In this document: positions 18,301-26,506 of the stretch, in pieces
Layout: every line of letters begins with the position of its first letter
Position numbering within the stretch: the first letter of the stretch is position 1
Origin: Bacteroidia bacterium
GTDB lineage: Bacteria > Bacteroidota > Bacteroidia > Bacteroidales > F082
Direction of reading: 5' to 3'
Length of the DNA stretch: 64,000 nt
NCBI GenBank assembly: GCA_021287165.1
Contig: JAJTAY010000033.1
Span: 62,001-126,000, forward strand
The notes under the pieces: generated by a model
What the model was told of the DNA's origin: nothing
Databases searched by the model: none
What the model saw: only the letters and a program-made list of their open reading frames with translations
Position numbers and translations under genes: made by a program

Positions 18301-19773
18301 TGGGCCGGAACAATCCCATGGGGGCGCGTAAGCTATCCTGTACAGGCTGGAAACCGCACTTTCAAGTGGGAATATATGAAAGACTACATCGTTTCGAGCG
18401 GTGAAGACTGCGCCTGGATCGATTACATCACTTTCCCGCCAACACCTGTTACAAGCTCTTGGGCCGGGCTCGACGCCACCATCTGCGCCGGCGAAACCCA
18501 TCAGCTTGAAGGAACGGCCACGCACTACAACAGCCTGCTTTGGACAACAACAGGTACGGGAACCTTCAGCAACGCGACCATTCTCAACCCCATTTACACG
18601 CCAAGTGAAGCCGACATTGCCGCAGGTAGTGTATCGCTCAAACTTTCGGCAATCGGCCCTACGAGCACTGTCCACAGTTCTAAAACACTGAATATTAACC
18701 CACTTGCAGTAGCGAACGCCGGCATCGAAGCCGCAATCTGTCATGGCACCGAGCTGGAAATAGCCGATGCAACAGCATCCAACTACAGCAGCCTGCTCTG
18801 GACAAGTTCGGGAACAGGATCGTTCAGCGATAGCACAGCATTGCTGCCAGTGTACACCCCAAGCGCTGAGGACTATGCCGCCGGTCAGGTTGTACTCACC
18901 TTACAGGCCAATGGCATGGGCAGCTGTGCATCTGTTACCAGTCAGAAAACACTTGCCTTCCATGCGCTTCCCAATGCAACTATTACAGCCACTACGGCCG
19001 TTTGCCATGGCACAGCCGCAACACTTACCCTCGAGCTTACCGGCACAGCACCGTGGGTGGTTGAAATGGGCAACGGATTGGGTAATCACACTATCCCCAG
19101 CTCACCATGGAATATGGAAGTAACCCCTGGGCAAACCACGACTTATCAGCTGCTTGCGCTAACCGATGCCAACACCTGCCACAAGGAAGTTAATGTCGAG
19201 GCTCAGGTTACCGTAAATTATGTGCCTGAAGCTCCTTCAGCGCCCAGCGCACCAAATGAGGTTGACCACGCATTCGTTACCAGCAGCAATATCACTGCAC
19301 TTGAAGTTCCAACCGCCACTGGTTATATCTGGAAACTCGAGCCTGCTGCCGCAGGAACGATTAACGGAAACGGACTTAGCGCTACGGTAAACTGGAACGC
19401 ACAGTTCATTGGCACCGCTACCATTGCCATTGCAGGAACCAACGATTGTGGTCAGGGAGCCTGGTCGACGGCTGCAAGCATTGTTGTAAAGAGCACAATA
19501 GGCCTTGGCGAGCAGAGCCGTGCTACGCTAAGCATCTTCCCCAACCCCAGCAATGGAAACATAACCCTCGCTTTTGAAGGTTTTGGACAGGGCAACACGC
19601 GTATCAGAGTGCTCAACCTGGTTGGCGAAGTGGTTTACTCCGAAACAGTTAACCTCGATGCCGCCAACAACCGAAGCAGCCTAAAGCTGGGTCATCTTCC
19701 TTCGGGACTGTACTTTATCCAGGCTGAAAGCAACCAACACACTATCAGCCAGCGCATTAACATCCAGAAATAA
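15349..19773 (+). CDS. Second gingipain-like C25 cysteine protease with T9SS sorting tail
   Basis: 1474 residues from ATG 15349, where the signal peptide MRNLYIFLLAVVFALPAFAS begins; the frame opens further upstream at a TTG inside the terminator. A C25 propeptide is followed by the C25 domain with a canonical dyad: H446 in NHGSQTGW and C479 in AVACDNG, again 33 residues apart. Then come CARDB-like modules with GNGNGRLDPGE, a MAM/jelly-roll-like segment near residues 900-1030 (ILEDFETGNFNAYPW), two tandem 85-residue modules, PKD-like domains and a T9SS tail with FPNPSNGN. It is a secreted endopeptidase paralogous to the preceding gene, with different accessory domains. Expression may depend on readthrough of the terminator or on a promoter I cannot see. 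Confidence 0.88.
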   Translation: MRNLYIFLLAVVFALPAFASDWTPIQSEKPAPIGYRLIHSDQDQTVVQFSIDGFFTQYVQTPKGKAAIVSVPKMVSLAEKGAPDVPKYAVSAIIGDDANMEARIVASRFMDFPNIEIAPSKGDFSRKIDPATVPYTYGAMYQQDAFYPATNVELQEPYILRSFRGQALTLTPFVYNPVTKTLRVYYDITVQMFRNGSGGSNQYTMNRPLTEDSEFEHIYASQFINFKQVRQRYPVLQEQGKLLIISHGPFMEAMQPFVAWKKTIGRPTEMVNVSTVGSTPEAIKTFVQNYYNTNGLTHLLLVGDHQHVPSFNNSTAGGFSDNYFGYLTGNDSYNELFVGRFSAETPAHVQTMVSRIITYERDLDQNATWLSTGIGVARNEGAGNGHNGGEADYVHMDYIRDTLLNFTYQTVHREYDGGVPGLTNTTAAQISNRINTGSSIINYCNHGSQTGWSVAGYSTSHVEALNNTDRWPIVWAVACDNGRFTNGTCFAETWLRASKNGQPTGAIGTMMSWISQPWQPPMTGQDEMVTILAEGYQNNIKRTFGGTSINGSMKMIDLHGSSGRSTHDTWILFGDPTLTLRTATPAQMNVQHMPAIFLGMSELTVMADAEGATVALTVNGEIIGTGVISGGQATVTFPALNNVGTMKVAVFGFNKVTYLQDIDIIPAAGPFVAYMSNMVNGVAGGQVHYGQEVQLGIQLKNLGVEPANNIVATLTTNSPHVTINDGVQEFGTLLPNQALTIADAFNFSVGNSVPNNTPIQFTVTMTSPDGTWSSTFNLNALAPAFTVGSFSITELQGNGNGRLDPGETALIRINYTNSGLSAAGQTTGTVSFNSPFVIVNSGTHSVESVGVGQTAMSEFNITVTGGAPVGQAVGFDFNVTSGAYTASKSFTTKVGLILEDFETGNFNAYPWTFAGNLPWTVTLVNPYEGSFSAKSGGITHSQSSQMILQYNVSASDSISFYRKVSSESGYDFLRFYIDNVKVGEWAGTIPWGRVSYPVQAGNRTFKWEYMKDYIVSSGEDCAWIDYITFPPTPVTSSWAGLDATICAGETHQLEGTATHYNSLLWTTTGTGTFSNATILNPIYTPSEADIAAGSVSLKLSAIGPTSTVHSSKTLNINPLAVANAGIEAAICHGTELEIADATASNYSSLLWTSSGTGSFSDSTALLPVYTPSAEDYAAGQVVLTLQANGMGSCASVTSQKTLAFHALPNATITATTAVCHGTAATLTLELTGTAPWVVEMGNGLGNHTIPSSPWNMEVTPGQTTTYQLLALTDANTCHKEVNVEAQVTVNYVPEAPSAPSAPNEVDHAFVTSSNITALEVPTATGYIWKLEPAAAGTINGNGLSATVNWNAQFIGTATIAIAGTNDCGQGAWSTAASIVVKSTIGLGEQSRATLSIFPNPSNGNITLAFEGFGQGNTRIRVLNLVGEVVYSETVNLDAANNRSSLKLGHLPSGLYFIQAESNQHTISQRINIQK
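18457..18966 (+). repeat. Tandem 85-residue module in the second C25 protease
   Basis: Two neighbouring units share AxICxGxxxxx, YxSLLWTxxGTGxFS and YTPSxxDxAAGxVxL. The shared ATC codon of IC lies at 18481 and 18736, a period of 255 nt. The module is common in large T9SS-exported proteins. Confidence 0.75.
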
Positions 19774-19795
19774 CTTGCAAAAACAGATTCCTGAT

Positions 19796-19823
19796 AAAAA
19801 AGCGCCTCGAGAGGCGCTTTTTT
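19796..19823. terminator. Bidirectional intrinsic terminator between convergent genes
   Basis: A perfect palindrome: AGCGCCTC at 19801-19808 and GAGGCGCT at 19811-19818, with six A before and six T after. It can stop transcription from both the C25 gene and the phenylalanine hydroxylase gene, whose stop is at 19828. Confidence 0.92.
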
Positions 19824-19827
19824 AATT

Positions 19828-21558
19828 TTACCTGAGCAGATTCAATCCCCGGTTAATAACATTTCTGACTGCTTCGTTTTCCGAGGCAAGATCTTCGAGT
19901 TTCTTCCAAAGCGATTTTACCAATTCGGGTTGGCTGTTCGTTTGGTGACAATATTCTGCCATCTCCAGCGGCAGCAGCCATTCGCCGGGCCATGAGGCTG
20001 AAACTTTTTTCCATATTGGAGCGAGCTCGGAGGCATCGGCACCGGAATCTCTGATATCGCGCACCTGTTTGTAATAGCGGAATAATTCTTTCTGATCCTC
20101 AGTATGTTCGAATCGGTGCGTTTTCTCTTTCGGAATAGGAAATTCAAGTCCAAAAGCATCCGGGTCGGCCGGTCCACTGTACACTGAAATCACCTGCTCG
20201 CCGACGGCCATATCGTATAAACCCCAGCCTGGTTCGAAAATGATATTTTCGGCATATCTCACCGTACAGTTATCGAAATGCATGAGCACCAGCTTACCTT
20301 CGCAACGGGTGGTACCAAGAAATTTTCCGCTGACAGTAAGCCCTGACTCAAACTCAAGGTGTACATTTTTCCCTTTTCTAATTCCGATTTCTGCTAGATC
20401 GCCATCATCTAAATAGCGGGGCGGCTTAAAAGTATTTTTTATTCGACCGATGGGCGATCCAAACCCGTGGGCATGTTTATCCTTCGAATGACCTTCAAGC
20501 TGCTTGTTATCGTAGCTCAGCATTGTCGGTCCGCTTGTGCGGATATAAACAGGCTGATTTTGATGGAGAATATACTCGCTGAAAGTACCCGAAACCTGAA
20601 GCCCTGAGCTATAGACACAAGTGGCTGTTGAGCCCGATTCGATGGCCTTTAGAATGCCCTCTATGCCGCCCTTTCGCAATGCCATGCGGTGGGCAAATTC
20701 ATCAAGTACCGTGGTAAGATAGGCAAAATCGGGAGTGACAAAAAGCTGCGGCTGGAGCTTTGTAATGTCAAAATTGTAATAAACCGCATCAACGGTATAA
20801 GGCAGCCGTATCACACCATCGCTGAGGGCACCGGCGCTTTCGCCAATGGATGAAAGAAGACCGGCACCGTAAATTTTTGGATTTTCCAGCTCACCAATTA
20901 AACCATATTCAACTGTCCACCAGTGTAGGTTTCGAATGAGTGCCATTTCGGACGGTATGCCCAGGCTTTTCTCTTTTAGAGCCAGATCGTATTCAGCTTT
21001 TGCAATGACATCAGGAGATGTAAAAGGGTCTGCCTTAAGAATTGAAAGATAGCGTATGGCTTCATAAAGCTCGTAATCGGCAGACGAAGAAAAAGCCTTC
21101 GAACCTACTTCGCCGAAATATTTCAGATAAGCAGCATAATCCGGATCGGCTATGATGGGTGCATGCCCGGCCGCTTCGTGGATTATATCCGGTGCCGGAG
21201 TATATTCCACCTGGTCAATAGGGCGGATATCCGCAGCAATGACCAGTACATTATATGCCTGAAACTCCATAAATGCCGCAGGAGGAATAAAGCCGTCCAC
21301 TGTGACAGCGGCCCAGCCAATGCGTGAAAGAATCCTGTTCATCTCATTGATGTCCGGAATCCGCTCCAAAATAATGCCTGTACGGGCCAGCCCTTCGAGG
21401 TAAGATGAATGCGCCTTATCTTTCAGAAAAGCAAGATTCTGACGCATGACGTATCGCCATATTGAATGATCCTGCCATGAGTAGCGCTCGTAATGCTGAT
21501 CGATGACAAGCTGCATTAAATGACGCGGAAGCTTCGAAATCACCTCGTTGTGAAACAT
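19828..21558 (-). CDS. Phenylalanine 4-monooxygenase (long Bacteroidota form)
   Basis: Hydroxylates phenylalanine to tyrosine with O2 and a reduced pterin, and so feeds the tyrosine operon at 6029-9572. Iron ligands are H127 and H132 in IIHEAAGH and E217 in WWTVEYG, which is typical of aromatic amino acid hydroxylases. The catalytic domain ends near residue 330. A further 240 or so residues follow, with two similar stretches (SGLQVSGTFSE and SGLTVSGKFLG) that suggest a small beta-domain duplication, then a helical end. Common bacterial enzymes are about 270-300 residues and lack this part. There is no regulatory ACT domain at the N-terminus. It follows pcm but is separated from it by a terminator. 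Confidence 0.9.
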   Translation of the reverse strand: MFHNEVISKLPRHLMQLVIDQHYERYSWQDHSIWRYVMRQNLAFLKDKAHSSYLEGLARTGIILERIPDINEMNRILSRIGWAAVTVDGFIPPAAFMEFQAYNVLVIAADIRPIDQVEYTPAPDIIHEAAGHAPIIADPDYAAYLKYFGEVGSKAFSSSADYELYEAIRYLSILKADPFTSPDVIAKAEYDLALKEKSLGIPSEMALIRNLHWWTVEYGLIGELENPKIYGAGLLSSIGESAGALSDGVIRLPYTVDAVYYNFDITKLQPQLFVTPDFAYLTTVLDEFAHRMALRKGGIEGILKAIESGSTATCVYSSGLQVSGTFSEYILHQNQPVYIRTSGPTMLSYDNKQLEGHSKDKHAHGFGSPIGRIKNTFKPPRYLDDGDLAEIGIRKGKNVHLEFESGLTVSGKFLGTTRCEGKLVLMHFDNCTVRYAENIIFEPGWGLYDMAVGEQVISVYSGPADPDAFGLEFPIPKEKTHRFEHTEDQKELFRYYKQVRDIRDSGADASELAPIWKKVSASWPGEWLLPLEMAEYCHQTNSQPELVKSLWKKLEDLASENEAVRNVINRGLNLLR

Positions 21559-21630
21559 AATCCGGCGGTTGTTGGGTTAATTCAGTAACGACCTGCCGAA
21601 ATTAGCCTTTTTGCCGAAAACGTTTGTTAT

Positions 21631-21667
21631 AAAAAACCTAAAAAACGCATGGAATTGTTTTTTAGGT
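21631..21667 (-). terminator. Intrinsic terminator after pcm
   Basis: Plus-strand ACCTAAAAAAC (21636-21646) and GTTTTTTAGGT (21657-21667) form an 11-bp stem with a 10-nt loop. Read on the minus strand it is followed by a run of T (21636-21631). It separates pcm from the phenylalanine hydroxylase gene. Confidence 0.7.
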
Positions 21668-21690
21668 GCTTAGGCTCTTCCAACTTCAGT

Positions 21691-22338
21691 TTAATCGTCC
21701 CCCAGATCGCCAAGGAGCGGAACAAATCTGAAATACCCATGTTGCTCCCGGGTTAGCGTTCCGTCGGGGTTTTTGATCAGCCGAAGCATTATCTGATCGT
21801 CTCCGCCCCCAAGAGGAAGCACGATAATGCCCCCGGGTTTAAGCTGATCGATGAGTGGCTGAGGAATTTCGGGAGCAGCAGCCGTAATAAGAATCCTGTC
21901 GAAAGGCGCAAAGGTGGGCAAGCCCAGATTACCATCGCCAAGGAAGGTTTTCACTTTCCAACCCTGCTCATCCAGAAAAGCCTTCGTTTTAAGATACAAT
22001 TTGCGTTGGCGCTCCACCGAAAACACTTTAGCGCCCAGATGCGCAAGCACACACGCCTGATAGCCAGAGCCAGTGCCAATTTCAAGCACTTTTAAACCTG
22101 GCTGAACCATGAGCAACTGCGTCTGGAAAGCTACTGTATAAGGCTGCGAAATGGTTTGGCCCGAGCCAATGGGGAAGGGCTTGTCCTGATAGGCAAACTC
22201 AAGGAACGACGAGTCCATAAAGAAATGCCTTGGCACTGCTTCCAGCGCCATTAATACACGTTTGTCAGTAATTCCCTTTTCGCGGATCGAATCCACGAGC
22301 TTTTTTCTCAAACCTTTGTGCCTGAATGTATCAATCAT
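21691..22338 (-). CDS. pcm: Protein-L-isoaspartate O-methyltransferase
   Basis: Methylates L-isoaspartyl residues in aged proteins with S-adenosylmethionine, starting their repair. The 215-residue protein is the usual length. It has the family signature: GSGQTISQPYTVA near residue 60, the SAM-binding motif VLEIGTGSGYQACVLA, and DRILITAAAPEIPQPLIDQL with LKPGG. It has its own terminator downstream and lies divergent from the Gfo/Idh gene, with 114 nt between the starts. Confidence 0.95.
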   Translation of the reverse strand: MIDTFRHKGLRKKLVDSIREKGITDKRVLMALEAVPRHFFMDSSFLEFAYQDKPFPIGSGQTISQPYTVAFQTQLLMVQPGLKVLEIGTGSGYQACVLAHLGAKVFSVERQRKLYLKTKAFLDEQGWKVKTFLGDGNLGLPTFAPFDRILITAAAPEIPQPLIDQLKPGGIIVLPLGGGDDQIMLRLIKNPDGTLTREQHGYFRFVPLLGDLGDD

Positions 22339-22428
22339 TGTGCAAACCAGGATATCACCGGATGAATGCCGGCCCTTTATTTATCAACCGGAGCGCGAAG
22401 TTAGCAATAATTGCCCGCCCGAAATTGG

Positions 22429-22436
22429 TACCTTTG
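22429..22436 (+). promoter_or_regulatory. -7 promoter box for the Gfo/Idh gene
   Basis: TACCTTTG matches TAnnTTTG and ends 16 nt before the ATG at 22453. A TTG at 22411-22413 lies 15 nt upstream, a little short for a standard -33 box. Its place favours 22453 over the earlier in-frame ATG at 22411. Confidence 0.5.
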
Positions 22437-22452
22437 CGGAAAGATCATCACT

Positions 22453-23439
22453 ATGCTTAGTATAGGCGTGCTGGGTGCAGGTCACCTTGGCAAGATTCAC
22501 CTGCGTTGCATCAGGCAGATTCCGCAATATCAGCTCCTTGGATTTTTTGATCCCGACGATGCAACCTCAGCGAAAGTTGAGGCCGAATTTGGTATCAGGC
22601 GTTTCGAAAGTATTGAAAGCCTTGTGGAGGCCTGCGACGTTGTGGATATTGTTACGCCAACGGTTGAACATTTCAGCTGCGCCAGTCTGGCACTTAACCG
22701 CAAGAAACATGTATTTATCGAGAAGCCAATCGTTGCCACTCCGGAAGAGGCCTCAATACTTATCCATCTGGCCAAAGAGGCCGGTGTAAAGGTGCAGGTG
22801 GGCCATGTGGAGCGCTTCAATCCTGCATTTCTTTCCGTAAAAGATTCTATCAGCAATCCGATGTTCATCGAAACACATCGCCTTGCGCAGTTTAATCCCC
22901 GCGGAACGGATGTTCCTGTCGTACTTGACTTGATGGTGCACGATATTGATATACTGCTTAGCGTAGTCAAATCGCCTATTGCCAGCATCAGCGCCAGTGG
23001 CGTAACAGTGGTAAGCAGCAGCCCCGACATTGCCAATGCCAGAATAGCCTTCGAAAATGGCTGCGTGGCCAATTTAACAGCCAGCCGTATCTCGCTGAAA
23101 AACATGCGCAAATCGCGCTTTTTCCAGAAAGACGCCTACATTACTGTGGATTTTTTGGACAAGAAATCGGAAATAGTGCGCATGAACAGCATCGACAAGG
23201 AGCCCGACGACCCTATGGCCATGGTGATTGATTTAGGTAACGGCAAAGGATTCAGACACATCACTTTCGAAAGGCCCGAAGTCGCTCCTCTGAATGCAAT
23301 TCAGGCTGAACTGGAAAGCTTTTTCGAGGCTGTTGTAAACAACAAAACTCCCATGGTGACCATCGAAGACGGCTATCAGGTACTATTGGTAGCCTATCAA
23401 ATACTTGAGGCAGTGAACCATAAGCGGGGCACTAAATAA
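22453..23439 (+). CDS. Gfo/Idh/MocA family oxidoreductase
   Basis: A 328-residue NAD(P)-dependent sugar or inositol dehydrogenase-type enzyme. It starts with a Rossmann motif, IGVLGAGHLGKIHL, and has the family's EKP motif in HVFIEKPIVATPEEA near residue 95, followed by GHVERFNPA. The C-terminal beta-sheet domain includes MVHDIDILL. The substrate cannot be told from sequence. Genes of this family close to a polyprenyl-phosphate sugar transferase often act on nucleotide sugars or cell-surface sugars, but that is inference. I chose ATG 22453 because MLSIGVLG begins the fold directly and a -7 box precedes it. Confidence 0.85.
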   Translation: MLSIGVLGAGHLGKIHLRCIRQIPQYQLLGFFDPDDATSAKVEAEFGIRRFESIESLVEACDVVDIVTPTVEHFSCASLALNRKKHVFIEKPIVATPEEASILIHLAKEAGVKVQVGHVERFNPAFLSVKDSISNPMFIETHRLAQFNPRGTDVPVVLDLMVHDIDILLSVVKSPIASISASGVTVVSSSPDIANARIAFENGCVANLTASRISLKNMRKSRFFQKDAYITVDFLDKKSEIVRMNSIDKEPDDPMAMVIDLGNGKGFRHITFERPEVAPLNAIQAELESFFEAVVNNKTPMVTIEDGYQVLLVAYQILEAVNHKRGTK

Positions 23440-23513
23440 TTCTGCTCTTTTCGCAATATGCAAACGTTTCCGAGCGTTTTACCTACCTGAAAACCTTAAC
23501 CAACGCAAGCTGC

Positions 23514-24419
23514 ATGAGGGTAAGTTTACGTGCTGCCTTCCGGGTGATGCTATTCGCTTTTGTGATAGGTCTGCTCAATGCAGGATGTTACAAATTCGAT
23601 GGAGAACAGACCGTTCCGGCATACCTGCGGATCGACACCATTCGTTTCACTACCGACTATGCCGCACAGGGAAGCAGTACGCACAATATTACCGATGCCT
23701 GGGTTTATGTCAATGGTCAACTTATAGGAGCTTTTGAACTTCCGGCCACTTTTCCTGTACTGGTCAGAGGTAAGCAGCGCCTCGAAATACGCCCGGGCAT
23801 AAAGCTCAATGGCATAGCCGCAACAAGAGTGCCTTATCCGTTTATGAAACCCATTGTCGTCGAGAACTTTAACTTCTTCGAAGACTCGATTGTCCGTATC
23901 AACCCACAAACCACTTATTACGAAAATCTGCGCTTTTTGTGGAAAGAAGATTTTGAGCGCACCAGCCTCACCCTCGAAAAAACCAATCAAAGCGATACCT
24001 CCATCTATCGCACCGAACCCGCCAATAATCCCGAAGCCTGGCTTTCGGGCAATTCGGCACACTCAGGCTTCGTGCATCTCGAAGGCAGTCGCAAATTTTT
24101 CCGTGTAATGTCGTTTCAGGGCTTTAACCTGCCCGGTAATGGTTCGCCAGTATTTCTGGAGCTCGACTACAAATGCGATAAAGCCTTTGGCGTTGGAGTG
24201 CTGGCACGCATCAACAATACCATCGAAACCTTCCCTCTGCTGGTGGTCAACAAAAATCCGGTCTGGAACAAAATCTACATCAACCTCACCCCTATTGCCT
24301 CCACCTACAATACCGCAGAATATTTCAAAATCTACTTCGAATCTGAACTTGGAACAGAAACCGAAGCCCGCTTCTATTTCGACAACATCAAGCTTATTCA
24401 CCGTATTCAAACCCTATGA
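23514..24419 (+). CDS. Predicted lipoprotein of unknown function
   Basis: 301 residues starting with a lipoprotein signal peptide: charged start MRVSLRAAFR, hydrophobic core, lipobox LNAGC with C25. No acidic LES-type signal follows the Cys, so I cannot say whether it faces the periplasm or the cell surface. The first 120 residues have short strands (DAWVYVNGQLIGAFELPATFPV), and the rest resembles a jelly-roll with a closing ARFYFDNIKLI, as in carbohydrate-binding-like sandwich domains. I do not recognise the family with certainty. Its stop overlaps the start of the sugar transferase (ATGA), so the two are translationally coupled and probably work in the same surface-polymer pathway. Confidence 0.75.
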   Translation: MRVSLRAAFRVMLFAFVIGLLNAGCYKFDGEQTVPAYLRIDTIRFTTDYAAQGSSTHNITDAWVYVNGQLIGAFELPATFPVLVRGKQRLEIRPGIKLNGIAATRVPYPFMKPIVVENFNFFEDSIVRINPQTTYYENLRFLWKEDFERTSLTLEKTNQSDTSIYRTEPANNPEAWLSGNSAHSGFVHLEGSRKFFRVMSFQGFNLPGNGSPVFLELDYKCDKAFGVGVLARINNTIETFPLLVVNKNPVWNKIYINLTPIASTYNTAEYFKIYFESELGTETEARFYFDNIKLIHRIQTL

Positions 24420-25831
24420 ACCGACGTTTACAGGTAGCCAAATATGTTATCCTGGACTGGCTCACGGCGCTGCTGGCCTGGACGTTGTTTTATTTTTACC
24501 GAAAACAAACCGAAGACCCGACATTTCACGAGCATTTCCAACTCATTTTTAACGACCCTAACTTCTGGTACGGCATCACGCTTATCCCCACAGGCTGGTT
24601 ATTGCTTTATGTGATGGTGGGCGCCTACAGGCAGATTTACCGCAAAGCCCGTCTGCGTGAGCTCGGGCAAACGCTGGTCATCACCCTTATTGGGGTAACC
24701 ATCATTTTCTTTGTTGCCATCCTCGACGACATTATCCTGACATATAAAACTTATTACCAGTCGTTTCTGGTGCTTTTCACCCTGCACTTTACACTGACCT
24801 ATGCGGCCAGACTGGCATTGACTACCGCTACTGTAAAGAAAATTCATAACAAGGTTATCGGCTTCAATACAATCGTTGTGGGTTCAAATGGTAACGCAAC
24901 GAAAATATATCAGGATATTGAAAACCAGGAGGTTTCCTCAGGAAACATCTTTATCGGCTTCGTCAGCGTTTACGATAAGGAAGACTTTAAAATCGGGCAA
25001 TACCTGCCTCACCTTGGTCATTACACTGAGCTTAAAAGGCTCGTAGAGGAAAATAAAGTGGAAGAGGTTATTATTGCGATAGAGCGGAAAGAGACCGATA
25101 CCATCGACAACATCATTGCGCTGCTCGAAGAAACAGCCGTAGTGATCAAGATTATCCCTATTATGCAGGACTTCCTCTTCGGTAGTGTGAAAATGAGCGC
25201 CATCTGGCATGCACCACTCATTCAGATTTCACCCGATCTGATGCCAGCCTGGCAGCAGTCGATTAAACGGTTGATGGATATTGTCATTTCGCTTATTGCA
25301 ATGGTGGCTCTTATTCCGCTTTATCTGTTTACGGCCATTGGTGTAATGCTTTCGTCAAAAGGACCTGTGCTGTATTCTCAGGAGCGCATTGGCCGTCGCG
25401 GAAAGTCGTTCAAGATGCACAAATTCAGGAGCATGTATGTTGATGCCGAATCCAATGGCCCCCAGTTGAGTTCGGAAAACGACCCCCGTATCACACCTTT
25501 TGGCCGTTTCATCCGGAAAGTGCGTCTTGACGAGATTCCTCAATTCTACACAGTTCTTAAAGGCGATATGTCCTTGGTAGGTCCGCGTCCCGAAAGGCAA
25601 TACTATATCGATCAGATTGTAAAGCGCGCCCCACATTACCGTTTATTGCTCAAGGTGAAGCCTGGTATCACAAGCTGGGGACAGGTGAAATTTGGCTATG
25701 CTTCCACCGTTGACGAAATGGTGGAACGCCTGAAATACGATATACTTTATATTGAGAACATGAGCATCGCCATGGATATCAAGATCCTTATCTATACGGC
25801 GCTCATCGTGCTACAGGGTCGCGGAAAATAA
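24416..25831 (+). CDS. Exopolysaccharide polyprenyl-phosphate sugar-1-phosphate transferase (WcaJ/WbaP type)
   Basis: 471 residues. The N-terminal half has four hydrophobic helices and a Rossmann-like CoA-binding-type domain. A fifth membrane segment (IVISLIAMVALIPLYLFTAIG) begins the catalytic Bac_transf domain at about residue 285. That domain has KMHKFRSM, RLDEIPQF with the catalytic Asp-Glu pair, and SLVGPRPE followed by VKPGITSWGQV. The family loads the first sugar phosphate onto undecaprenyl phosphate at the inner membrane to start O-antigen, capsule or exopolysaccharide. No other polymer genes are nearby apart from the coupled lipoprotein and the Gfo/Idh gene. Its 3' end abuts the convergent DUF4294 gene. 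Confidence 0.88.
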   Translation: MNRRLQVAKYVILDWLTALLAWTLFYFYRKQTEDPTFHEHFQLIFNDPNFWYGITLIPTGWLLLYVMVGAYRQIYRKARLRELGQTLVITLIGVTIIFFVAILDDIILTYKTYYQSFLVLFTLHFTLTYAARLALTTATVKKIHNKVIGFNTIVVGSNGNATKIYQDIENQEVSSGNIFIGFVSVYDKEDFKIGQYLPHLGHYTELKRLVEENKVEEVIIAIERKETDTIDNIIALLEETAVVIKIIPIMQDFLFGSVKMSAIWHAPLIQISPDLMPAWQQSIKRLMDIVISLIAMVALIPLYLFTAIGVMLSSKGPVLYSQERIGRRGKSFKMHKFRSMYVDAESNGPQLSSENDPRITPFGRFIRKVRLDEIPQFYTVLKGDMSLVGPRPERQYYIDQIVKRAPHYRLLLKVKPGITSWGQVKFGYASTVDEMVERLKYDILYIENMSIAMDIKILIYTALIVLQGRGK

Positions 25832-25832
25832 T

Positions 25833-26489
25833 TTATAGCTGTCCTGTTTCGATCATCCTCACAATCATCTCTATTGCAGCATCCTCACCATTGGGATCGT
25901 AGCGCGTTTTCAGATTATACCCCCAGATGCGCGCAAAACCCTGATAGAAAAAGGCAACAACATTGCCCCGTAACTCCTGCAGCAAGGCATATGAGGTTTC
26001 GCTCGTTTGCCGGTCAATAAGTTTGATGAGAATTTTACCCTGGGTGAATGTGAGCTCGCTAAGCTCATCGCTATATTGCCCTTTGATTTCTTCTTCTGCC
26101 TTCCGCATTATTTTCCTGCGTTCTCGCTCCGAACCGGCTTCAGCCAGTTGCGATTCATACTCTTGCAGCTTGATACCGGCAAGACGTGCATAGGGATAAA
26201 CCTTTTTTACATTGTAAATGAGTCGTTGAAACCTTCGCAGATCGCGCTCACTCTGAAAACCCCAGATGATAACCTCGGGAAGCTGTATCAATGGGACTGT
26301 ATCGTGGTTGACAAGGGTTGCGGCAACAACAATCTGTTCGTGCGGCTCCTGAGCATTGGCATCAGTTGGTATAAAAAAAATCGCCAGAAAGATGAGCAAC
26401 AGCGAATAAAGACCTGATTTCCAGACCTCCAAAAAATTGCAAAATGTCCGGTATTGTTTTACCATCAGGCACGAACATTCAAGAAGCAT
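25833..26489 (-). CDS. DUF4294 family exported protein downstream of clpX
   Basis: 218 residues, with a hydrophobic signal segment (LYSLLLIFLAIFF) and a likely cleavage after ANA, so it should be periplasmic. The body matches what I recall of DUF4294 in Bacteroidota: VYPYARLAGIKLQEYE, QGKILIKLIDRQTSETSYALLQELRG, then FFYQGFARIWGYNLK and YDPNGED. The function of the family is unknown. Translation may start at 26489 or at the ATG at 26465 (MVKQYRTF). It follows clpX by 17 nt and so shares the trigger factor-Clp transcript, though it is exported and cannot meet ClpXP in the cytoplasm. Confidence 0.75.
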   Translation of the reverse strand: MLLECSCLMVKQYRTFCNFLEVWKSGLYSLLLIFLAIFFIPTDANAQEPHEQIVVAATLVNHDTVPLIQLPEVIIWGFQSERDLRRFQRLIYNVKKVYPYARLAGIKLQEYESQLAEAGSERERRKIMRKAEEEIKGQYSDELSELTFTQGKILIKLIDRQTSETSYALLQELRGNVVAFFYQGFARIWGYNLKTRYDPNGEDAAIEMIVRMIETGQL

Positions 26490-26506
26490 GCCAGAATGAA
26501 GCGGCC

